64,000 bases of DNA from assembly GCF_037975245.1 (NCBI RefSeq), contig NC_092571.1:3365001-3429000 (forward strand), written 5' to 3'. The position numbers and the translations under genes are program-made. Origin of the DNA: Apostichopus japonicus (taxonomy: Eukaryota; Echinodermata; Holothuroidea; Aspidochirotida; Stichopodidae). Shown one piece after another: positions 39,112 through 51,703 of this stretch (position 1 is its first letter; each line of letters starts with the position of its first letter). The notes under the pieces are model-generated. The model had not been told where the DNA came from. It ran no database searches and saw only the letters and a list, made by a program, of their open reading frames with translations.

Positions 39112-39530
39112 TCAGGAGCATTTTCGCTGGTGCTTCAACAAGTTACTCTGATCCGAAAAACGTCTGTTACAGATGCTGCACTGGAAGGGCTTTTCCCCTG
39201 TGTGTATTCTCTCATGAACTTTACATTCCCCAGAACTTGGAAACGTTTTTGGACAAAAGTGACAATTGTAGGGCCTTTCACCCGTGTGACGCCTCTCATG
39301 AATTTTGCAGGATGAACTCTGAGTGAAACCTCTACCACAATACTGACAAGCAAATTTAAACTGCCTATTCATTCTTTCCTTGTGTGGATATGTTTTTCGT
39401 CTAGCCGGTCCTGGGTTCCTTAGAGTTTCAGAGGAAGGGAAGACAGCCATAGCTTTATTGGTAACCAAAGCTGAAACAATCCTGTGTCTCTTGACTTCTC
39501 TATTGGTTCCAAGCTCTGCACTTTTTTGAC
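39112..39530 (-). CDS. C2H2 zinc-finger terminal exon B2 (3 fingers)
   Basis: Second group B copy, 139 residues. The acceptor is TTTTCTCATTGTTAG|GTCAAAAA. The leader matches B1 apart from a small insertion with PHKER, which B3 also has. Fingers are FACQYC, YNCHFC and FQCSIC; finger 1 is identical to B1. Finger 3 ends His-Gln-Arg-Lys-Cys then Ser and TGA, so it is again C2HC. Helix Leu is Cys in fingers 1 and 2. Differences from B1 lie mainly in fingers 2 and 3 and the leader, as expected for duplicates that have diverged in binding preference. Confidence 0.92.
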
Positions 39531-42021
39531 CTAACAATGAGAAAAAAATTTGAAGGTCTCTTCGAGCTAACCGTACGTTCAATAAGGGCAAACTAGTTTA
39601 TGACTGAATCATGGAACAAGATCAGTTTTTGTGCTTTATTTTATGCTAACATGCAAATGTCTACACTTTTCTATTACGATGGAGCTACTGATATTAAGAC
39701 GCAATTCATTTACTAATTTAGTACATGTACTGTAAGTGAATCTGGAACTGTAGTGGAAGAAAGAGGTGGCAAAGGGACATGACCATGGTTGACGAAACCC
39801 ATTCCCTCAGTAGCATTTTCGCTGATGAACTTGGACTTCAATTAAAACACCAGTATTTTAGGACTCCCTTCTCAAACATCATCAACGATTGTGCATCAAA
39901 ATCAGCATTGTCACAAACGCAGGATTCTGCGTCCGGGAAAAAAAGTTTTGGGGCAGGAAAGCAAATCTTCAAATGTTACGTCCGGCGGATGCAAGATATT
40001 CTTTTTGAGAAACTAACCCTAAGTACACACTCACAACTCGGTCAATGGAAAACATAACGAAAAATATTTTTGAATGAACATCTTTCATTCTTTCTTTTCA
40101 AAAAACCAAAACTTCTTCTGACAAAACCAAAAGTTCTCCCACTCCCACAGGTCATTAAATTTGTTTGAAAATAAATATGTCATAGCAATCGACCGCATGG
40201 TACAGGATTAACAACTCTCTATAACGTAGACTCTCATGCTAAAAATTGACAATGATGCTTTTCCAAAATTCCTGTGATATGATTGGCTGATAGTCCCTAT
40301 CCATTGTCTGGAAACATTCTTGCATCTGTAGTGCTCAATGCACACGAAGCATGTTGTTTAGCAACAATTAGTTGCAACGTTACTTTCCCTTTGTTGTGAT
40401 AACAAAGTTTTGTGATATAGACTATCATATGTGTGCACTCAAATATCATAACGTTAGGCCTTGTTGTCACATACAGAACATACTTTTTGACAACCATCAC
40501 TTTTTGACAACCATCACTCGTACAAAGATGCACTTGAATTGATTGTAAGGCTATCACGTAATATTTTAATCATTATTTTGATCAGAAAATTTTATGAATT
40601 AAGACAATCTATGAACTTTGTGGGAAGCTGCTGTAACATCTCTGATCCTGGAAAGGATATTTCATCTCACAGTATGTTTCTTCTCTCTTCAATAAGGGTT
40701 GCTAATGTAAAATGTGCATTCATACCACAGTAGTTTCTGTTGCAAAAATTTTTGCGGTTCAGTTGACCACGTGCTTCAGTAAATGTTATTTTGGTGCAAC
40801 GTTCGTGTGTAGACTACTGTACTTCGTGCATCGTCAAAAGTTTAGAACATTGAAGGTTATTTTTTTTCAATCGACATTGTGTAAAAAGCTATTCACATAG
40901 GCCTATTGTAATTTTCGTATAAATGATTGTTTGCAAAGAGCCCAGGATAAATGTTGGGTCAGGTTTGAGGATTTGCGCATGTGTAGTTGAGAATGTGAAG
41001 TTCGAACAGGCCTATGTACATGCAGCAGTACAGTGAACTATGTGGAATTAAGCGAGATATACCCCCTGTAGGTACAGGGATATTTGAAGAGTTGGTTGTT
41101 GGAATCGCTGCAAGGTCAAAGCATGGAGCTACTGCAGAGTTGGCAAGTAGAGAAGAATAAGGGCGGGTGAAGGGGGAGGGGGGCTGGGGTAAACATTGGT
41201 TGAAACGGCAGGGTGGGAGAAAGGAGGGGCGAGCCGTGCCGCCCCTGTCAAACAATGAAGCTAAGGCACTGAGCCATCTGCCCTATATATTGTGTTTAAC
41301 ATACACAAAGTATAGGCAGTGATACTACACTAGTAATAGTAGGTCACACAATAAACACAATTGGTGTTCGATCGGGACTCAAGCTTTTTTTTTACGAGAC
41401 GCACTTTTTGGGTGGCTTGTGTCCCTGGGACGCAAACTTCTTTCTCTACTGAAAAGTATTTTTTTCCCTAGCAGGGACTACATTTGTACAAGTATGACTA
41501 ATCTAATCTACCGTAGTTCATTATTCACCTATTAGACGGTATACATGTTCACTTATCAGTGTAGCAGAGTAGAGTCCTGTACTGCATTGGTTGTTGTAAA
41601 ATTACAAGACCATGGACCAAAACCAATTAATATATATGAAACCATGATTGATACTGCACACATGTGGCCTATATACAGTAGTAGGTTTACTGTCAAGCAC
41701 CTCAAAATAAATTTCAAGCTGTAGCCAAGGTCTTTTCAAGTTTATTAGTCATGATATTTTTGCAAAAAAAACAATTGTGTTTTAACAGTATAAAAACTTG
41801 AATGCACTTAAAACTTTCAACGGGACTCAAATAATGGAGAAAGCAGGACTAGAATCGCTATTGCAGTTGATCCATGCATCCATGTCAAAAAAATAATTAA
41901 CTTATACACAAGCCAGTTTGTCAAATTGCTGGAAATAAGCCAGTTGTGTTATATAACTTTGTCAACTACCATTGGCAAATCGTTCTGATTTTGCTAATGT
42001 TTTATCATCTCAAACAGTTTT
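39531..42021. other. 2.5 kb spacer
   Basis: Presumed intron between B2 and B3. It contains a small tandem duplication near 40490-40517. No exon or mobile element was identified; a weak A-box-like match near 41255 is not called. Confidence 0.5.
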
Positions 42022-42446
42022 TCAGGCTTTACAGTGCTTTCTCTCATGCTTACGCAAGTTACTGTGATCCGCAAATCGTTTCCCACAGACACTGCATTGA
42101 AATGGTTTTTCCCCAGTATGTGATCTCTCATGAAGTTTACATTCACCACAACTTGGAAAAGCTTTTGGACAAAAGTGACACTTGTAGGGCCTTTCACCTG
42201 TGTGACGCCTTTCATGAATTTTACATGCTGAACTCTGAGTGAAACCTCTACCACAATACTGACAAGCAAATTTTAACTGCCTATCGCTTCTTTCCTTGTG
42301 TGGATATGTTTTTCGTCCAACCAGTCCTGGATACTTTAGAGTTTCAGAAGACGGTAAGACAGTCATTGCTCTTTTGGTAATCAAAGCTGAAACAATCCTG
42401 TGTCTCTTGACTTCTTTATTGGTTCCAGTAACTTCCAATTTTTGAC
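42022..42446 (-). CDS. C2H2 zinc-finger terminal exon B3 (3 fingers)
   Basis: Third group B copy, 141 residues. The acceptor is TTTTCTCATTGTTAG|GTCAAAAATT. The leader and finger 1 closely match B2. Fingers are FACQYC, YKCHFC and FQCSVC. Finger 3 ends His-Glu-Arg-Lys-His-Cys, so it keeps a normal second His, with the extra Cys next to it. It is therefore the group member with a standard C2H2 ligand set. It stops at TGA after Lys-Ala. It is the promoter-proximal member of group B if the array is one gene. Confidence 0.92.
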
Positions 42447-43852
42447 CTAACAATGAGAAAAAAATTTCAAGGTCTCTTCGAGCTCAACTTGCAGGAGAAG
42501 GCACCCTTAAATGATCAACCTCTCATGGAAAGCATATGAACTCATTCTTTTTCGCACCAGAGATTTGGGTTTCCTAGCAATACCAATTGGTCAAGATTTA
42601 ACTTATCAAGCTATTTAATAACCAATCAGACTACATCTTTTATTTACTAATTTATCATTAACGAACGTCATGTACTGTCGCAGCTGTAGGATGGGCCAGA
42701 CTGACACAATAGCGGTTGCGTAAATAATCATAATTTTCTCCACCATGTTATGATTGATGTGTACCTATTGCTAATAAGAAAGAAAATTGAAGAAAAACAA
42801 GTCTGGTACGACTTTGTGGTTACAAAACCAGACCCAGATGGTCAGTAGACCCAGAAATAAATAGCTACACATTTTGTTTGGTCTCATAATATTTGGGGAA
42901 AAAAAGAAGGAACGTTGTCCAAACAGAGTGATATGCAGGAATGGCACACGAGATCAGTGCACATTTAAAGACGGAACAGAAAAACCATGCTTAACGGTTC
43001 TGATGCTGTAACAAGATACCAATTGACACTGAAATTGAGCAATTTAGATTGAGAACCATGATCAGAAAGTCGAGCACCAAAGGTACAGGTACACATATCA
43101 TAGACTTCTCATGAAACGTGCCACACAGAATCACTTCAAATGCAGACATTTAAAAGTCATCTGTAACGCCTCTTATTCGAGTGTACTATCAAATCAGAGG
43201 TCTAGTCCTCCAAAACAATTTCCCCGATATGAAGAATCAAATATCAAGTTAAGATATTACTCCCTTAAACAGGTGTCCTAAAATTGTGGACTTACATGGT
43301 TTAAAAGGGACAAGAGACAGGAAAGCATAGAAGCAGGAGAATGCAGGTCCACTCATTATAGGTCTGAAGTTAAAGTTGTCATAATTGGCATATACAGTAC
43401 CAGCTACAAACACAGAGTTATAAATCAGTCCTAGCAAATGACATAGTGACTTATTACCACAAACTCATGGACGATACCATAGTCTGCAAGTTTTATGGTG
43501 CATTAATTAATGTCAAACATCAAAGGTCGCTATTGGTGTTAATCGGTTTAAACTTGGCCAAATTTGCATACATACCAAACTGACTTTTAAGTTTTAAAAG
43601 GATACTCCGATGTGGAGGGGGGGGGGGTATTTTTGGCCAACAAAATTGTTGAAAGTGTCATGATACCCAGGTAGTAAGGCCTGTTTGAATGAAATGAGCA
43701 AATTAACACCAATTGTCAAAGGTCATGAGGTCAGTAAACTTCAATGTGATGAATATCATAGTGGTAATATACAGTACCCAAAAGGTGGTATGGGCTCTGC
43801 CACTACGTGGACTACCTACCCTTTCTTCACTTTAAACAAAACATCCCGTAAG
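42447..43852. other. 1.4 kb spacer
   Basis: Presumed intron between B3 and Z5. A G11 run lies at 43617-43627. No coding or RNA feature was recognised. Confidence 0.5.
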
Positions 43853-44298
43853 CTATCTGAAGTGTACTTTTAAGTGTCTTTTGTAGTTAGTGGACGAAGA
43901 AAAGGCCCTGGGACAAAGTTTGCATTCGTATGGTCTTTCTCCTGTGTGTCTCCTCTCATGAACCTTTCTATTGCTTCCGCATGAAAATTCCTTTGCGCAG
44001 AATTTACATTTATATGGCCTTTGACTATTATGAATCTCTTCGTGGATATGACGAGCAACATCATCTTTGAAACCTTTTCCACAGAACTTGCAACTAAACA
44101 GGGCGACGTCATAGGTTGGCTTCTTGTTACACCTTTTATGGGAACTTTTTCTAAGTCCTTGCTCTGAAGCCAGGTAAAGATGAGGCACCTCTTGTGCCAT
44201 TTGTTCTCCAAAGATAAATGATGTCGAGGGCGGTATCTCTTTACAGTATACCAAGTTGTCAATTCTTGCTTCTCGTATCTCTTGCATTAATGAAGGAT
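43853..44298 (-). CDS. C2H2 zinc-finger terminal exon Z5 (3 fingers)
   Basis: Singleton between groups B and A, 148 residues. The acceptor is CTCTTTTATCCCTTCAG|ATCCTTC, with the split codon N|AT as in Z3. The long leader (about 68 residues) is mostly polar and acidic and differs from the other groups. Fingers are FSCKFC, YKCKFC and YECKLC, with linkers NSQRP and TGERP. The helix Leu position is Arg, Arg and Tyr, so no finger keeps it. The end is Val-His-Phe-Arg, then TAG, with no tail beyond the last finger. Confidence 0.9.
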
Positions 44299-46539
44299 CT
44301 GAAGGGATAAAAGAGAGCAGCAAGCTCTGATCTTCAAGTGCAGTAGTAAAGGAATCATGCCAAAGCACTTAAACTAAAACCTTCTTATATTACACCCCAA
44401 AACAAGAAATGTGCTTAGTAGTTTATCTCCCTGTATTGTCTCATAGTCCTGGTGCTCTGTAACTGTTTCAATGTATAGATGGTAATTGTTGATGATCATG
44501 ACAAAAGTCAGAATTGTGATTTGTCATTTTATCAAAGAGAGTAACTACTTGAAAGTTACTTACAGTTCGGTTCTGACAGAATTGTAGGACTTTACTGATG
44601 AGTTTCAAAAAGGGAAGGACGTAGAGGTGTAATTTGACACCACTACTGTTTCGGTCAACTGATAGCACCATCAATACCTTTGTAGTATCGCTAGTTCGGA
44701 CTTACACCACTTGGACTTCGACTGCTCAACACGACGAGCTAACAACTTCAACGTTAACCGCCTTATTTATTTCAATAGGATAATTCCCATCGAGTTGGGA
44801 AACGTTCCTATCCGACCGCTATCGACTTTCTTTATTCAAAGACTTTGCATTGGAACTACATTCCTCCATCTAAACTTTTCGTATTTTGTGAGAGATCTCA
44901 TTTTCCAAAATTCTTTTAATCATATTATGGATGGATCATATATTTTCATCAAGTTCATTCGACCGGGGAATTATCATTGCTCAACGACCTGGGAGTAATA
45001 ATTTCGTTTTTAATATAGTTACCGCTAAAACATCATCATGATAGTGGACACAAACCTCACCATCATCTTTGGCTCAATCAGTATGACAGAGATCTTTGTG
45101 ATGAACAATTCCCCCAAACAACTTAGAAAATTTTGTTCACAATTTGAAGGCAATCATGTCCGGAAAATGCCATTTTGTTAATCTGTGATGTATTCATGTC
45201 ACCATGATCAGAAACCTTTTACTTTCTCCTAGTTTCCTTTTATTAACAGTGTTGACAATGAATCCAGTGCCAACAGTTAGGACATGTTACTAGGTGGAAT
45301 ATTTAAGATTCAGTACGACAAAACTATGGCCTCAATTACAACTAATATTAAACAATGTGTTTAAATAAAGAAAACATAAACAATTGCAGCAGCAGCATAT
45401 GGAGGTCTTTGAAGCCATGTTAAGACTTAATCAAGTCTTCAGCCTTGTAAGTGGTACAGTATCTCACAATTGGAATACCAGTTTGCTTCTCTCTTTGGGA
45501 AATTTCATCACAGATACAGTATCTCTACCACAAAGACCAACAACGATGGTAAGATTTCTCTCTTTTAAGGAGTGCACGAATGGAAGTTGTCCATCACGGT
45601 TATCTCTATCACATAGAACAATTTAGGGTGTCTCTCTCTTTTAAGGAGTGCAACGATGCTTTAGAAACTATTAAAGAAGTTAGCATAGAGGGATCTGAAC
45701 ACACGGAGATAAAAGATGAGCACTGAGAATGCAATAAAATTCTTAAATATTTCATTTGGTAGATAAGATCTAGGATGTCTTTAGTTTGTGCAATTGCGAC
45801 CTATTTTTTTGAGGGGTGGGGGCGTTACTCTGTACCGTAGGCTGATAATAAAATGTTTCTTTTAAAACAAAATGCGAAAGGGGGCACTTTAACAAAGACC
45901 AATCTAACATTTGGTTAAAATGAGTGCATATTTGTGCTCCTATCCTACACAGTTAAGTTGCCTGTAATCATACCCACACTCATGGTTTTGTAATCTAACG
46001 ATGCAAGATTAATAACTATACTTGTGCTTCAAGCTTCAAGTCTGGTACAGTTCTTGTACTCATACAAAGGAAAATAGTACAGTACTTGCTATCATGATGT
46101 ATAATGTATTTAACAGTCAGGAGGAAGTCACCTTTTAAGAGTACTTTACAGATAATCTTTGACCTCTTGGTAAGCTGAAATTAGCAATGACATCTTACAG
46201 CTGAAATGTAAAGTGATATGGTTTGGTGAGAGGGTAATACAACTGTAAAGTAAAGTAAGGTGTGAAATACTACTGAAAGTACAATTAAGTCTAGATTTCA
46301 TATCCATGTTATTTACTATACACTGTGTCCTTTCACATACTGGAGTCCCGAAACCAAGACTAATCATTGTCTTATCATTATCTGAGGATATCCTTCAGGG
46401 TGACCTATGCATTTTCCCCCCACCACCAAGTTGCCAACACTGATCAACATTGGGTGCAGCACACATGATGAAGATGAATTTCCCAAAGGTTTCAATAATA
46501 TATTGGCACTGTGAACCCTTATAACGTTGGAGTAAAATA

Positions 46540-46990
46540 AGACTCACTATTTCCTTTTTTATCATGTTTACAAAGTTTTCATCTCTGTTGACTTCATATG
46601 ACTTTTGACCTGCATAACAAATATGTAGACATGTCCCATTTTCAGATTATGGCAACTGCTGACCTTAAATAACGTTTGACCTCCACCAAATACATTAGCC
46701 ATATGTCAAATGGACTTCAAGTTTTGACCCTCATAACTTTTAATTAACTCTGACCTACACCCAAAATGTGTAGAAACTTTTACCTACATAAGGCTATCTA
46801 TCCTGCTATCCCACAATACATACATGAGCTCATTTGACGTCCTGGAGATACGTTTTGATATTTTCACATTTTGCCCTCTGCTGACCCCAAAAGACCTTTG
46901 ACCTCCACCCAAAACAAGTTCATTCTTGTACTAATTATGGGGGAGGTACATGCCAAATATGAGAACTACAGAGGTTACATATCGTGAGAT
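46540..46990. repeat. Dispersed repeat with GACCTTTGACCTCC cores
   Basis: At least three diverged cores occur (ATGACTTTTGACCTGC, AACGTTTGACCTCCACC and AGACCTTTGACCTCCACCC), spaced roughly 100-200 bases apart. This is the third copy of the family seen at 33 kb and 37 kb. Confidence 0.55.
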
Positions 46991-48534
46991 ATCTTATTTA
47001 CAAGCTAGGGGCCAAAGGAATGTTTGGTTGACAGTCCAGTTTTTCCACTAGCGAACAGGTGCTTTAAAACTCAATCTAACGTCGATGAGCTAAAAAAAAG
47101 CTAGTGCTTTAAAAGTAGCTAATTTAAGGCTACAATTAATTTACGTATTTGATTCAATACATGCACACAATCTAATAACACTGTAGTGAGTGAAAAAAAG
47201 GTTCTTGACACAACTCTTATCTTTTCTTCAAACGGTTTCCAACATTTATTACAAATGTGATCTTAGCAACTTTAAAATGATGGAGATGTCAGTATCCATA
47301 CAGTAAACACACAAATAAACAGTTTCAATACCAGAACCATAACAGAATAAGCATACATGTGTAACACATGTTTCCAAATGTTTCCAAATGTAAAAACTGT
47401 AGACCTACAGTACTAAACCAAAGGCTAAATAAATATCATACAATTAATTAAAGCAATAAGGAAACTAAAAAAGGAGATCAGGGCAAACTTTTCTCTGGTT
47501 GTCCCTCAACAACCAGGTCTTACGTTCACTAAAGGAGAGAAGTGTACGTTTGGTGAAAAGAATAGGGTTTGGGCCGGTAAAACTCCCCTACGGGTGGATC
47601 ATAGGCCTACCACTAGTAGTTTTGTTTTATTTCAGTATCTCCACAGTGTCAAAGGGTGATACCAATTTATCATTTTGGGAATTTTATTAAGTGCAATGCT
47701 GATTGATCTGAATCAGATGTTAACAAGACCTCCATAGCTGACTTTGGTTCATTAAAAATTTGCCATGGGGTTAGTTACACAACTAAATGCAATCAATTTA
47801 AGAACTTAAATATCCGCCACAGATATTATTCATGAACTTTCCGAAATTGAAAAATTATGCAAGATAAACAAAAGTCCCACATTTCTGGTGTGAAACAATT
47901 TCCCGTCTTTACGGTACATCCATTAAAAGGAAGAAGAAACTGTTATTTCCCTTACAAATCCTTGAAAGAGTGATATTCTGTAATATACCTGATGCAAATT
48001 TTGAAAAACTTTTGAATAGTACGCATTACCACCCCTTCGTCCCCACAACCCCGCAATCCACAAAGATCATGCCAGATAACAAGAAGGGTAGCAAATTGTA
48101 ACACAATTCATTAATTACAGTACTTATATGTAAATATGTATATAAATATGGTTTTCTCCACACATAATCCATATGATCCAGTTACTACTAATCAGTTTGA
48201 TGTAAATTATGACTATTGTATTAAATATATAACTTTCTTCACATCATAACATAGCAAAGACAAATGGTGAGTTAATCCTCCAATAATTTCAAGCCTCTTG
48301 CTATGGTCAGTTTATAGTTCTAACACTCGTAATAAACAATGAAACCATCCTACCAGTGTCACTCTCTATATATACAGTATGCATCTTCATATAGTTTATA
48401 GTGGAAGCCTTTAAATGAAACAAGTACTGTCACAGGCATCTGCAGTTCTACATATAACTTTCACTATATGTCTAGTATTAGTGAAAGTTATACTGTGAAT
48501 TGAATGGAGGACTTCACTGAAGTGCAGACCAATA

Positions 48535-49098
48535 AACAACCTTGACCGTCCTAACATGATCTGAATATCGGTCAATGTAAAGAGAAATGTATCTACTATT
48601 CAAATAAACAGAACTTGACCGTCCTAACATGATCTGAATATCGGTGAATGTAAAGAGAAATGTGTCTGCTATTCAAATAAACAAAACTTGACCGTCCTAA
48701 CATGATCTGAATATCGGTGAAAGTAAAGAGAAAAACCGTCCTAACATGATCTGAATATAGGTGAATGTAAAGAGATATGTATCTACTATTCAAATAAACA
48801 GAACTTGACCATCCTAACATGATCTGAATATTGGTGAATGTAAAGAGAAATGTATCTACTATTCAAATAAACAGAACTTGACTGTCCTAACATGATCTGA
48901 ATATCGGTCAATGTAAAGAGAAATGTATCTACTATTCAAATAAACAGAACTTGACCGTCCTAACATGATCTAAATATCGGTGAATGTAAAGAGAAATGTA
49001 TCTACTATTCAAATAAACAAACTTGACCGTCCTAACATGATCTGAATATATAGGTGAATGTAAAGAGAAATGTATCTACTATTCAAATAAACAAAACT
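48535..49098. repeat. 73-bp minisatellite, about 8 copies
   Basis: The core CTTGACCGTCCTAACATGAT recurs with a period of 73 bases, starting at 48541, 48614 and 48687. One copy is shortened to 44 bases, then the spacing returns to 73 (71 once). Each unit ends ATTCAAATAAACA. The open frame across it is a by-product. Confidence 0.95.
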
Positions 49099-49506
49099 TA
49101 TCTGTTAAATATTCCTAATTCGTTGTCTCTTTTTTTATATAGTTCATTTTCATTCCTACCATATAATTTTACACTGTATTGCCAGATACCTCATATCAGT
49201 GGATTATTCCCTTCTTTAAATAAAGGAAATGAGATGCAAATAGAGTGATGCTGTTAAATTGGTTTGTAAAAGTTTAACTTTTGCTAGGATCATCAGAGCA
49301 AGGAGCAAAACATGACATTTGGTCTTCGTTTTTTCAACATTTTCACAAAAATGCAATTTTCAAGGATATCAAACACTGCACAAATGGCAGCTCAGAGGAA
49401 GTACAGTATTGTGTATCATGCAAAAAATTCAAGTTTGCTTCTGAGCGATAAGAGGAAGCGGTGAAGGAATGAGGGGTGAGTTCATTCATTACAAGACTTA
49501 GTGTCT

Positions 49507-49755
49507 ATACCACTGAGAGACCATGGTTCACTGAGCCTGTGCAGAATATACTGTACCACTGAGAGAACATGGTTCACTGAGCCTGTGCAGATCATACCAC
49601 TCTAAGACCATGATTCACTGAGCCTTTGCAGACTATACCACTGAGACCATGGTTCATTGAGCATGTGCAAAATATACCACTGAGAGACCATGGTTCACTG
49701 AGCCTGTGCTGACTATACCACTGAGAGACCATGGTTCACTGAGCCTGTGCAGACT
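49507..49755. repeat. 41-46-bp minisatellite, about 6 copies
   Basis: The unit runs TACCACTGAGAGACCATGG then TTCACTGAGCCTGTGCAG. Copies start near 49508, 49554, 49595, 49636, 49675 and 49716. It ends about 150 bases before the stop-codon side of exon A1. Confidence 0.92.
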
Positions 49756-49907
49756 TCCTCTTGTTACTTTACAATCATATGAAAGGATAAACATTAGATC
49801 CTATAGTACTTGCTGCTGTCCTCAGATATCATTCTAATGAAAATATTCAAAATTCCAATCAAGATATAATGCTTTTGTTTTCTATTCTATTTTAGTCAAT
49901 TGAAGCT

Positions 49908-50383
49908 TTAGCCAGATCCACTTTTATGCTTCACTTCATGATGACCTCTGTTTCCTGCACTGGCAAAACATTTGTCACAATATCTACACTTGTAAGGTCT
50001 TGCACCAGTGTGAATATTTTCATGGGTTTTTCTTTCAATTCCACTCACAAACAGCTTTGGACAAAAGCGACATTTAAACGGTCTCTCTCCGGTGTGCCTG
50101 CGCTCATGGGTTTTACAGTTATCTCTTCGCTTAAAGGGACGTTCACAATATTGGCAAACAAAGTGAGCCACTTGCTTTGCAGATTGAATTCCGGAAACTG
50201 AGGGAGATGTATTAGGAGGGTTAACTAACTGCTTGATTTGCTTCAGCTTTCCTGCACCTGATCTACTCTTAACTGATTTGACAAAGGCTCTTGATCTTGG
50301 AAGAGAAATGTTTCGCCAAGTTCCCTCAGAGCCAGCTGTAAGTTCTGCTGATTGCAACAGTCCCTGACTCGGGTAGGATAAAC
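49908..50383 (-). CDS. C2H2 zinc-finger terminal exon A1 (3 fingers)
   Basis: Distal member of group A, 158 residues. The acceptor is GCTTGCTTCATAG|GTTTATCC; upstream codons that look open are intron. The leader begins Leu-Ser-Tyr-Pro-Ser-Gln and is rich in Ser, Arg and Lys, with possible nuclear-localisation clusters. Fingers lie at residues 77-97, 105-125 and 133-153 (FVCQYC, FKCRFC, YKCRYC). The helix Leu position is Cys, Arg and Arg. Finger 3 (ASAGNRGHHEVKH) differs from all other group A members, as does the short Lys-Ser-Gly-Ser-Gly tail. Finger 2 (SGIERKTHENIH) matches A2. Confidence 0.93.
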
Positions 50384-51224
50384 CTATGAAGCAAGCATAA
50401 AAGCAGTAGGTGGTATCCAGCTTTACAAGCACACCAAAAACCGAAATATGAACTAATGTTAATAGCCCTGCTCCAAGTCAGGTGGAGTTGGGAGAGGAAG
50501 GTTATGCAGGAGGGCAACAAGTATATATTTTAACAGCTTCCATTACAGATCCTTGGATAATAACTAAATTTGCCTGGTAAGCATACTTTTCAAATGTATA
50601 CATATACAGTATGCACTGTACATGTTGCCCTAAGGATTCTTAAACCAATCCGATTGGTTGAGAATACCTGATATTGCTGGTATGGAAACATAACTCTGCA
50701 GCTTCTAACAAGAAGAATATCACAACAGTCTGTTTGTGTTCACTTCATGTCTTGTTCTTTTTTCCGTTCTTTTCAGCATAGTTTGTTTTCAAGATATAGA
50801 ACACTGCCACATTTGGACTGATTTTGAGGAACTTTGCTGGTTGCTTCTGGAAAACCTTGGACATAAAGGACATCCCAACAGCAAGCACAACAAATGTTGT
50901 AACTATCAAGGAGCGCAACCTCTACACTATGTTTCGTTGCCAGGTAAAATATATATAGTACTGTACCATCTCAGACCACAGATCAATCCTTAAAGTCGAC
51001 CCTTCATACTGTACAGATGTTTTTCAATGCACAATGTATAAGCTGGTGTCATGCACCAAATGTTCATGGTTAAAATGAAAGCTTTAAGATAATATGAGCA
51101 TCTATACAGGTTAATTTTGTACTGCAGATAAGCAAACAATGATTACTGATGTATGTTCATGACAAAAATATATATATTTGAAAGACTGACACTGATGGAA
51201 TTGGGTTTCCAGTTTGATGGAATT

Positions 51225-51703
51225 CTAAACTGGCTGATCGCGTGCATGTCTAGTTTCATGCTGGCCTCTGCTTCCTGTATTAGCGAACCATTTTTCACAA
51301 TATCTACACTTGTAAGGCTTTGCACCAGTGTGAATATTCTCATGGGTTTTTCTTTCAATTCCACTAACAAACAGTTTTGGACAAAACTGACATTTAAACG
51401 GTCTCTCCCCGGTGTGCCTGCGCTCATGGGTTTTACAGTTATCTCTTCGCTTAAAGGGACGGTCGCAGAACTGGCAGGAAAAGTAAGTCATAGTCTTTTT
51501 AGTACAACTTCCGGACATTGAGGGAGATGTATTAGGAGGGTTAATTAACTGCTTGATTCGCTTCGACTTTCCTTCACCTGATCTACTCTTAACAGATTTG
51601 ACAGAGGCCCTTGATCTTGACTGAGAAATGTTTCGCCATGTTCCCTCAGCGCCAGCGGTTAGTTCTGCTGATTGCAACAGTCCCTGACTCGGGTAGTATA
51701 AAC
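51225..51703 (-). CDS. C2H2 zinc-finger terminal exon A2 (3 fingers)
   Basis: 159 residues. The acceptor is GCTTGCTTCATAG|GTTTATAC, giving Tyr-Tyr where other copies have Ser-Tyr. The leader is nearly the same as in A3 and A4, with KRIKQLINPPN shared specifically with A4. Fingers are FSCQFC, FKCQFC and YKCRYC, at the same residue positions as in A1. Finger 1 (KRRDNCKTHERRH) is identical in A1-A5; finger 2 is as in A1; finger 3 reads EKWFANTGSRGQHE, close to A4. It ends TAG. With A3 it forms the two-exon block that reappears as A4 and A5. Confidence 0.93.

Larger units (their letters stand above)
44299..49907. other. 5.6 kb spacer with repeats
   Basis: Presumed intron between Z5 and A1. It carries a copy of the TGACCTTTGACCT repeat family (46540-46990), a 73-bp minisatellite (about 48535-49098) and a 41-46-bp minisatellite (49507-49755). 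A short duplicated segment lies near 45550-45655. No exon was recognised. Confidence 0.5.

Noticed and set aside
41236-41290. Minus-strand TGGCTCAGTGCC resembling a Pol III A box
   Set aside because: No B box at the right distance, so not called as SINE or tRNA.
50384-50432. N-terminal extension of exon A1 and its paralogues upstream of the TTCATAG acceptor
   Set aside because: The open frame runs back through the polypyrimidine tract and acceptor; conserved because the intron was duplicated, not because it is translated.
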